Shown one piece after another: positions 1 to 6,058 of a DNA stretch of 18,415 bases. The position numbers were made by a program, and so were the translations under genes. Every line of letters begins with the position of its first letter. Within the stretch, counting starts at the first letter, position 1. Source of the DNA: Endomicrobiia bacterium (GTDB lineage: Bacteria > Elusimicrobiota > Endomicrobiia > Endomicrobiales > Endomicrobiaceae); assembly GCA_025998295.1 (NCBI GenBank), contig BNVT01000016.1, positions 1 through 18,415 on the forward strand, given 5' to 3'. Below the pieces are notes generated by a model that was not told the origin of the DNA, ran no database searches, and saw only the letters and a list, made by a program, of their open reading frames with translations.

Positions 1-192
1 AAAGTCACTGCCGAATATACCGATTTAAAAGATAAAAAGAAAGAAATTAAAGCACAAGGTTTTCTTGCTAAAGCTGTTCAACATGAGATAGATCATTTAA
101 ATGCAAAAATTTTTATAGATTTTCTTCCTAAGTGGAAGAGGAAAGTTATAGAAAAAGAAATAAAAAGAAAGAAAAAAATGGGTGATTGGTGA
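1..192 (+). CDS. def: peptide deformylase, C-terminal part (5' end outside window)
   Basis: The window opens inside a reading frame in frame 1 that runs to a TGA at 190-192. The visible 63 residues contain QHEIDHLNA, which matches the third peptide deformylase motif (HExxH type, here HEIDH). Its two histidines bind the catalytic metal and its glutamate is the general acid/base. The enzyme removes the formyl group from the N-terminal methionine of new proteins in the cytoplasm. The tail after the motif is very lysine-rich, as in many bacterial deformylases. The family residue after HLN is usually glycine; here it is alanine. The stop overlaps the start of fmt, the classic def-fmt arrangement, which supports the call. 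Confidence 0.88.
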   Translation, partial: KVTAEYTDLKDKKKEIKAQGFLAKAVQHEIDHLNAKIFIDFLPKWKRKVIEKEIKRKKKMGDW

Positions 193-1127
193 GAATCTTA
201 TTTTTTGGTACAGCTTCAATATCTAAAATTTACCTGAAAGAACTGTATAAAAATAATCATGAAATTTTTGTAGTTACAATGCCAGATAAACCTGCTTTAA
301 GAAAACAGAGGCTAACATCTCCTGCGGTAAAGGTTTATGCGTCAGAAAACAATATTAGTTTTATACAGTTTGAAAAATTTACTGCTGATGTTATTGAAAC
401 AATAAGAAATTTTGGACCAGATGCCGGTATTGCTGTAGCTTATGGAAAGCTTATACCTAAGACCGTTTTTGATATACCGCGCTATAAGGCTTTTAATGTA
501 CATTTTTCGCTTCTTCCAAAATATAGAGGAGCGGCTCCGGTTCAGTATGCTTTGTGTAAAGGTGAGATAGAGACGGGAGTCACATCTTTTTACATAGAAG
601 AAGGTCTTGATACGGGAGATATAATAGTTCAAGAAAAACTTAGCATAAATATAACTGATAATGCCGAAACTTTGTTTAACAAGCTTATATCTTTGGGCGT
701 AAAAGTTATGAATAAAACTCTTGATTTATTTCAAACAGGTAATATAAATGCAGTTTCTCAAACTGGCAAACCCAGCTTTGCACCGACTTTTAAAAAAGAA
801 GACGGCTTGATTGATTGGAATAAAAACGTATATGAAATTCGCAATCAATTTAGAGGTTTGTTTATTTGGCCAGGGTTGTATTCAATAGTTTCTAAAGGTA
901 AACTCAAAGGCAAGAGAATTAAGTTTGTAGATATAGAGATATTTGAAGAAGATTTTGTAAACAGTGAGTGTGGGACAGTGTTCTCTATAGAGAAGAATAA
1001 AGGTTTTACGGTTTCGTGTGCTGTAGGGAAAATTTTAGTAACGAAAGTTCAACCTGAAAATAAGCCGGTTATGTCTGCTTGGGCATTTATTCAAGGAGGG
1101 CAGTTAGGTGCAGGCGATGAGTTTTAG
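189..1127 (+). CDS. fmt: methionyl-tRNA formyltransferase
   Basis: This enzyme transfers a formyl group from 10-formyl-tetrahydrofolate to methionyl-tRNA(fMet), which primes translation initiation. The N-terminus starts with the Rossmann strand RILFFGT. The formyltransferase signature FNVHFSLLPKYRGAAPV contains the catalytic Asn and His, and the downstream LDTGDII supplies the catalytic Asp. The C-terminal third (GLIDW, IRNQFRGLFIWPGLYS, and the closing GGQL) matches the tRNA-binding C-terminal domain. At about 312 residues it has the usual length. I chose GTG at 189, which overlaps the def stop as GTGA; a TTG one codon earlier at 186 is the alternative. The def-fmt overlap suggests translational coupling. 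Confidence 0.95.
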   Translation: MRILFFGTASISKIYLKELYKNNHEIFVVTMPDKPALRKQRLTSPAVKVYASENNISFIQFEKFTADVIETIRNFGPDAGIAVAYGKLIPKTVFDIPRYKAFNVHFSLLPKYRGAAPVQYALCKGEIETGVTSFYIEEGLDTGDIIVQEKLSINITDNAETLFNKLISLGVKVMNKTLDLFQTGNINAVSQTGKPSFAPTFKKEDGLIDWNKNVYEIRNQFRGLFIWPGLYSIVSKGKLKGKRIKFVDIEIFEEDFVNSECGTVFSIEKNKGFTVSCAVGKILVTKVQPENKPVMSAWAFIQGGQLGAGDEF

Positions 1128-1154
1128 TTAATAATAAACAAGGAGGGTCTTACT

Positions 1155-1472
1155 GTGGTAAATGAAGTTAACGAAGATAATTTTGAAAAAGAAATTTTGC
1201 TATCGGATAAACTAGTGTTGGTTGATTTTTGGGCACCATGGTGCGGTCCTTGTAAAATGCTTTCTCCGATTATTGATGAGCTTGCCGCTGAATACGAAGG
1301 AAAAGTGAAGGTTGGTAAAGTTAATACCGATGAAAATATGTCTCTTTCATCTAAATTTCAAATTACTTCAATTCCATGTTTAATTTTGTTTAAAAACGGC
1401 GTGGCAGTTCAAAAAATAATTGGTTTTAAACCTAAAAATGATATAAAGAAGATTGTAGGCAGCGTTCTTTAA
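1155..1472 (+). CDS. trxA: thioredoxin
   Basis: A small cytoplasmic dithiol-disulfide oxidoreductase of 105 residues, the normal thioredoxin length. The active site FWAPWCGPCKM carries the redox cysteines C30 and C33, and the cis-proline region reads TSIPCLILF with Pro74. The buried Asp of the fold lies in VLVDFW. The start is GTG at 1155, supported by a strong Shine-Dalgarno AGGAGGG at 1141-1147; no ATG fits better. An extra cysteine, C75, sits directly after the cis-proline where most thioredoxins have threonine or valine. Its reductase is encoded 31 bases downstream, so this is likely a functional electron-transfer pair. Confidence 0.96.
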   Translation: MVNEVNEDNFEKEILLSDKLVLVDFWAPWCGPCKMLSPIIDELAAEYEGKVKVGKVNTDENMSLSSKFQITSIPCLILFKNGVAVQKIIGFKPKNDIKKIVGSVL

Positions 1473-1503
1473 AGTTGTTTTGGAATAGAAAGGGTTTGTT
1501 GTC

Positions 1504-2427
1504 ATGGTATATGATATCGTTATTATTGGTGGCGGCGCTGCGGGATTATCTGCCGCTATTTATGCTTCAAGAGCAAGGTTAAAAACACTTCTTATAGAAA
1601 AGAATGGTTGCGGTGGGCAAATTACAGTAACCGATTTGATTGAAAATTATCCGGGTTTTAACGGCGGAATTAACGGTTTTGATTTTGCCGTTAAACTTGA
1701 AACTCAAGCTAGAGATTTTGGTGCGGATATAATGTATGATGAGGTTACAAGTGTTGAAAATGGAGAAGTTAAAAAAGTAATTACCGTAAATGCAACGTAT
1801 GAAACCCAAACCATTATTGTTGCCGCTGGAACAAGCGTCAAAAAAATGAATATACCAGGGGAGCCAGATTTTATTGGTAAGGGCGTGTCTTTTTGTGCCA
1901 CTTGCGATGCTCCTTTTTATAGAAGCAAAGATGTGTTAGTTGTTGGCGGTGGTGATTCTGCAATACAAGAAGCTTTATACCTCTCAAAGTTTGCAAAAAA
2001 CGTAATTGTAATTCACAGAAGAAACGAACTAAGAACTGCAAAAATTCTGCAGGAGAAAATAGCTTCTCACGCGAACATTTCCATAATATACGATTCTGTT
2101 CCAAAAGAAATTTTAGGCAAAGATTCCGTAGAAAAAGTAACTATAACGAATGTAAAAACAAATAAAGATACAGATTTAAAAGTTGACGGAGTTTTTGTTT
2201 TTATAGGGCTAGTTCCAAATACGGTATTCCTTTCAAATCTTGTACTTGATAAAAATGGCTATGTTATAACAGATGAAAACATGAACACTTCCATTGCTGG
2301 TATTTTTGCCTGCGGTGATATAAGAAAAAAGCAATTAAGACAGGTTGTAACAGCTGTCTCAGACGGCGCTCAAGCTGCCATAAGCGCCCATGGCTACATA
2401 GAAAATCAAAACGCTACAACAAACTAA
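1504..2427 (+). CDS. trxB: thioredoxin-disulfide reductase
   Basis: An FAD-dependent enzyme that uses NADPH to reduce thioredoxin. The 307-residue protein has the expected low-molecular-weight TrxB plan. The FAD-binding IIGGGAAGLSAAIYASRA is at residues 7-24, the redox motif CATC at 131-134, and a second nucleotide-binding motif VVGGGDSAIQEA at 146-157. HRRNELR at 171-177 contains the arginines that read the NADPH 2'-phosphate. The C-terminal FAD contact is GIFACGDIRKKQLRQVVTA. All motifs are intact, so NADPH rather than ferredoxin use is likely. It follows trxA closely and is probably co-transcribed. The next 74 bases separate it from the restriction-modification cassette. Confidence 0.96.
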   Translation: MVYDIVIIGGGAAGLSAAIYASRARLKTLLIEKNGCGGQITVTDLIENYPGFNGGINGFDFAVKLETQARDFGADIMYDEVTSVENGEVKKVITVNATYETQTIIVAAGTSVKKMNIPGEPDFIGKGVSFCATCDAPFYRSKDVLVVGGGDSAIQEALYLSKFAKNVIVIHRRNELRTAKILQEKIASHANISIIYDSVPKEILGKDSVEKVTITNVKTNKDTDLKVDGVFVFIGLVPNTVFLSNLVLDKNGYVITDENMNTSIAGIFACGDIRKKQLRQVVTAVSDGAQAAISAHGYIENQNATTN

Positions 2428-2501
2428 TTGGCTATAACATGGTTATTAAAGGATAGAATGCAATTAAATAGTTGCTACTTAACAATTAAAGAAGCGAGTT
2501 T

Positions 2502-4043
2502 ATGGGCTACGAATTATTTGGGAAAGGAAGTAACGCTTCAAATATTTCTTATCTTATTCAATATGGGCGTATACGCAAGATAGGACATAATGGTTCAACT
2601 CAAATTCTCAAATCCGAGCTTAAAAAATACTACTGCGCTATCAATAAATCAAGAGAATCCTCTTGGAAAGATAAACTCGGATGGGATTTAAACTGGAAGT
2701 TGTCTTTTGATAACTTAAAAGAGTCTGACACAACTAAACATATACATAGGCTTCACCCATACAAAGGTAAATTTATACCTCAACTTGTAGAATATTTTTT
2801 GGATGGTCATATCGATGAGTTTAAAAAGGAAAAATACTTTAATAAAAATGACATTGTTTTAGACCCTTTTTGCGGAAGCGGTACCACTCTTGCCCAAGCT
2901 AATGAGCTTGGTATGCATGCAATAGGTATAGATATCTCGTCTTTTAACTCTTTTATCGCAAATTGCAAAATTAGCGAGTATGATACTACATCATTGGAGA
3001 AAAATATAGATGTAATCACAGAAAAATTGGTTAAAAGTATTAAGTTTACAAAAGATATTGAATTTGAGCAAAATCTTGTAGAAAAACTAAGAGAATTTAA
3101 CGATAAATATTTTCCCGTGCCCAGCTTTAAGCATAAACTTAAAAGAAAATTTATAAATGAAGATAAATACGGACAGAAAAAAGAGGAAGAATTTCTATCT
3201 GTTTATAAAAATCTCGTCAAAAAATATAGAATAGAGCTTCTCAAACAAAATCCTAAAACTTTTATTGAGAAATGGTATTTCAAAAATATCATAGATGAAC
3301 TTAATTTTGTTTTTGATGAAATAAAAAGCATCAAAGATGCTAATAATAAAAATATTTTAGCTTTGATTTTAAGCCGGACAATGCGTTCATGCAGGGTAAC
3401 TACGCATTCAGATTTAGCAACGCTCGTAGAGCCTATATCAACAACTTATTATTGTCCTAAACACGGCAAGATCTGTAAACCGATATTTTCAATTATAAAA
3501 TGGTGGAAAGTATATTCAAAAGATACAGTCAAAAGGATAAAAGAGTTTGAGAAACTAAAAACGGGAACATGCCAGTATTGTCTATCGGGGGACGCCAGAA
3601 CGATTAACATTTCTATGGTGCTTTCTAAAAAGAACAAATCTTTTGCAGATATATTAAACAAACAAAAAATATCAGGAATATTCTCTAGCCCTCCTTATGT
3701 GGGACTTATAGATTATCATGAACAACACGCCTATGCTTACGATTTGTTCAACTTTAAAAGGAAAGATGAATTTGAGATAGGTCCGTTATTTAAAGGGCAG
3801 ACAAAGGAAGCGCAAAAGAATTATATTGAAGGAATTTCAGCCGTTTTGAATAATTGCAAAAAATACTTAAAAGAAGATTATAATGTTTTTTTAGTAGCCA
3901 ATGATAAGTATAACTTATATTCAGTAATAGCCAAAAAAGCAGGAATGAAAATAATAAATACTTTTAAACGACCAGTGTTAAACCGCACAGAAAAAGACAA
4001 AGGTGTGTATGCTGAAATAATTTTTCATTTGAAGGAAAATTGA
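2502..4043 (+). CDS. DNA methyltransferase (probable N4-cytosine type) of an MvaI/BcnI-like restriction-modification system
   Basis: A 513-residue SAM-dependent DNA methyltransferase. The conserved N-terminal HRLHPYKGKFIP segment (about residues 86-97) is followed by SAM-binding motif I DPFCGSGTT at 121-129. Catalytic motif IV SSPPYVG has SPPY at 396-399. SPPY is typical of amino-methyltransferases, often N4-cytosine enzymes. Motif I precedes motif IV, with an unusually long segment of about 265 residues between them. That segment contains C318, H321, C325, C357 and C360, a possible zinc-binding knuckle, and probably holds the target-recognition region. The start at 2502 has only a weak ribosome site. 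The nuclease begins 3 bases after this stop. The methylated base and target are inferred, not shown. Confidence 0.88.
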   Translation: MGYELFGKGSNASNISYLIQYGRIRKIGHNGSTQILKSELKKYYCAINKSRESSWKDKLGWDLNWKLSFDNLKESDTTKHIHRLHPYKGKFIPQLVEYFLDGHIDEFKKEKYFNKNDIVLDPFCGSGTTLAQANELGMHAIGIDISSFNSFIANCKISEYDTTSLEKNIDVITEKLVKSIKFTKDIEFEQNLVEKLREFNDKYFPVPSFKHKLKRKFINEDKYGQKKEEEFLSVYKNLVKKYRIELLKQNPKTFIEKWYFKNIIDELNFVFDEIKSIKDANNKNILALILSRTMRSCRVTTHSDLATLVEPISTTYYCPKHGKICKPIFSIIKWWKVYSKDTVKRIKEFEKLKTGTCQYCLSGDARTINISMVLSKKNKSFADILNKQKISGIFSSPPYVGLIDYHEQHAYAYDLFNFKRKDEFEIGPLFKGQTKEAQKNYIEGISAVLNNCKKYLKEDYNVFLVANDKYNLYSVIAKKAGMKIINTFKRPVLNRTEKDKGVYAEIIFHLKEN

Positions 4044-4046
4044 AAT

Positions 4047-4727
4047 ATGACTATTAAAGAATTTGCAGTAAAATTCAAGCAAATTAAAAAAATGGGTTTT
4101 ACACCTACTAAAAGAAATGGACCAACAGGCGTGGGGTACACTTTAGAAACACTGCTTGGCATAACTGAAAATAACATTGCTCATCCTGACATTGAAGGAG
4201 CAGAACTTAAAGCTCATAGAAGTAAAGTAAATGGTTTGGTTACGTTATTTACATTCAATAATAAAGCATGGAGAATGCCGCCCTTGGAAGCGGTAAAAAA
4301 ATATGGTGACTTGGACAAAAATGGACGGCAAGGTCTTTATTACACCATGTCTTTAAAGCCCAATAGTGCAGGGTTATTTCTTGATATTCAGACAACGGAA
4401 ATTTCTGTGCGGCACATATCTGGCGAGGCGATAGCTTCTTGGAAATTGCAAACTTTAGCTGAAAGGTTTATGCAAAAATTGCCAACTCTACTTTTTGTAT
4501 CGACATTTACAGAAGAACGTGATGGAGTAGAATATTTTCATTACTATAGAGCGCAACTAATGAAAGGAACATCGTCTGAACTATTGGTAGATCAATTTCG
4601 CGCTGAAAATATTCTAGTGGATTTGCGATTACATGCCAAGGGTACTATGGCAAGAAACCATGGGACAGGATTTAGAACTTATGAAGATAAATTATCTTTG
4701 TTGTTTAATGATGTAAAGGATTTATAA
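4047..4727 (+). CDS. MvaI/BcnI-family type II restriction endonuclease
   Basis: A 226-residue protein with features I recall of the MvaI/BcnI nucleases, which have a MutH-like PD-(D/E)xK fold and cut as monomers. The N-terminal half reads GVGYTLETLLGI (E34), then PDIEGAELKAHRS, giving the catalytic set D48, E53 and K55 with the D-x4-E-x-K spacing known for MvaI. The C-terminal RNHGTGFR at 203-210 resembles the conserved His-containing motif near the end of BcnI-like enzymes. Known members recognise CCWGG (MvaI) or CCSGG (BcnI). It lies between two methyltransferase genes with 3-base gaps on each side, which makes it the restriction component of a complete system. No truncation is visible, so it is probably active. 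Confidence 0.88.
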   Translation: MTIKEFAVKFKQIKKMGFTPTKRNGPTGVGYTLETLLGITENNIAHPDIEGAELKAHRSKVNGLVTLFTFNNKAWRMPPLEAVKKYGDLDKNGRQGLYYTMSLKPNSAGLFLDIQTTEISVRHISGEAIASWKLQTLAERFMQKLPTLLFVSTFTEERDGVEYFHYYRAQLMKGTSSELLVDQFRAENILVDLRLHAKGTMARNHGTGFRTYEDKLSLLFNDVKDL

Positions 4728-4730
4728 TTT

Positions 4731-5990
4731 ATGTATCAGGTAATTAGAAATACAAAATATGATTATATCGGTCAATCATATGCTTCTCTGTATCCAAATT
4801 TGCACAAGTATCCGGCGACTATGTTGCCGCAAATTGGAATTGATATCTTAAAAGAGTTTGATGCTACAAAAGGGAGTTTATTAGATCCCTACTGCGGGTC
4901 TGGTTCTTCATTTGCGAGTGGCTTAGAATGCGGGCTAACCAAAATGCAAGGTTTTGATGTGAATCCGTTGGCGGTGCTTATTTCTAAAGTTAAATTTACA
5001 AAAATTCCTATAAGTGAACTTATTGAAAAAAAACAAACGTTTAGAAGTAATGTTTTTGAATTTCTAAAAAATGAAAACAATCTATCTAAGTTACTCCATC
5101 CTCAAATTACAAATATTGATTTTTGGTTTTCGCAAGATGTGATAAATAAATTAATTATTATTAAACACTTCATAGATGAGATAAAAAACATAAATGTTAG
5201 AAACTTTTTTTTAGTGCCATTTTCTGAAGTTGTTAGAGAGTGCTCTTACGCAAGAAATAATGAGTTCAAACTATTTCGTATAAAATCAGACGAGTTGTTA
5301 AATTTTAATCCAGATGTAGTTAGCGTGTATTTAAAAAAGTGGAATGATATATTTTTGATATATTCTAATTTTTATTTCCCTAAAATAAAAAACGATAGCA
5401 ATATAAACGTTCAGTGCGCGCAGTTTCAATTTCAAAATGAATCCTTTGATGTTGTTTTGACAAGTCCGCCTTATGGTGATAGTCGTACAACTGTTGCATA
5501 TGGACAGTTCTCAACATTGTCAAATGAGTGGCTAGGAATAAGTTTTGCGCGGAAAATAGATAGAATGTTAATGGGAGGGGTAAAATCAAAATCAAACATT
5601 GTGCATGGCGTGATTGCCGATAGTATTTCACAAATAAGCAAAGTCGACAATAATCGCGCATTGGAAGTATCATCTTTTTACAAGGATTTAGACATTTCTA
5701 TTATAAATGTGGCAAACAGCGTGCGTAAAGGTGGCAAAGTAATGTATATTGTTGGCAATAGAACTGTAAAAAATATAAAACTCCCCACTGATCAATTTGT
5801 TGCTGAAAGATTTGAAGCCTATGGATTTAAACATATTGTTACCTATGAAAGAGTTTTAAGCAATAAAGTTATGCCGAGTAAAAATTCTCCAACCAATAAA
5901 GCGGGAAAAGCTGTAAACACTATGTTATATGAACGTATTGTAGTATGCGAGAAAAGACACATGGTCAAATTGAATATTTGCACTCCTTAA
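4731..5990 (+). CDS. second DNA methyltransferase of the restriction-modification cassette
   Basis: A 419-residue SAM-dependent DNA methyltransferase that differs from the first one in the cassette. Motif I DPYCGSGSS is at residues 52-60 and motif IV TSPPYGDSRTTVAYGQFS starts at 244. The segment after motif IV (STLSNEWLG) and the C-terminal GGKVMYIVGNRTVKN look like the catalytic-domain core and a late beta-strand motif. TSPPY is most common in N4-cytosine methyltransferases. Two methyltransferases serving one MvaI/BcnI-type nuclease is known for BcnI, where the target is asymmetric at its centre, so each enzyme may protect a different strand or sequence version. It starts 3 bases after the nuclease stop and ends before a 68-base gap to polA. 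Target and base are inferred. Confidence 0.88.
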   Translation: MYQVIRNTKYDYIGQSYASLYPNLHKYPATMLPQIGIDILKEFDATKGSLLDPYCGSGSSFASGLECGLTKMQGFDVNPLAVLISKVKFTKIPISELIEKKQTFRSNVFEFLKNENNLSKLLHPQITNIDFWFSQDVINKLIIIKHFIDEIKNINVRNFFLVPFSEVVRECSYARNNEFKLFRIKSDELLNFNPDVVSVYLKKWNDIFLIYSNFYFPKIKNDSNINVQCAQFQFQNESFDVVLTSPPYGDSRTTVAYGQFSTLSNEWLGISFARKIDRMLMGGVKSKSNIVHGVIADSISQISKVDNNRALEVSSFYKDLDISIINVANSVRKGGKVMYIVGNRTVKNIKLPTDQFVAERFEAYGFKHIVTYERVLSNKVMPSKNSPTNKAGKAVNTMLYERIVVCEKRHMVKLNICTP

Positions 5991-6058
5991 ATTTTCGAGG
6001 GAAATTTTGACTATTTTATGACATTAACCAATATCCAAAATTGAATAATATATGAAAT

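Noticed and set aside
2434..2446. ATAAC-ATG-GTTAT palindrome between trxB and the first methyltransferase, considered as a controller operator
   Set aside because: The arms are only 5 bp in AT-rich DNA and the cassette has no controller protein gene.
2464..2476. TTAAATAGTTGCT shared with 11145-11157, considered a repeated regulatory site
   Set aside because: A 13-base match is expected by chance in an AT-rich window of this length.
6007..6035. TTGACT before polA as a promoter
   Set aside because: No acceptable -10 lies at 16-18 bases; the best hexamer matches only three positions.
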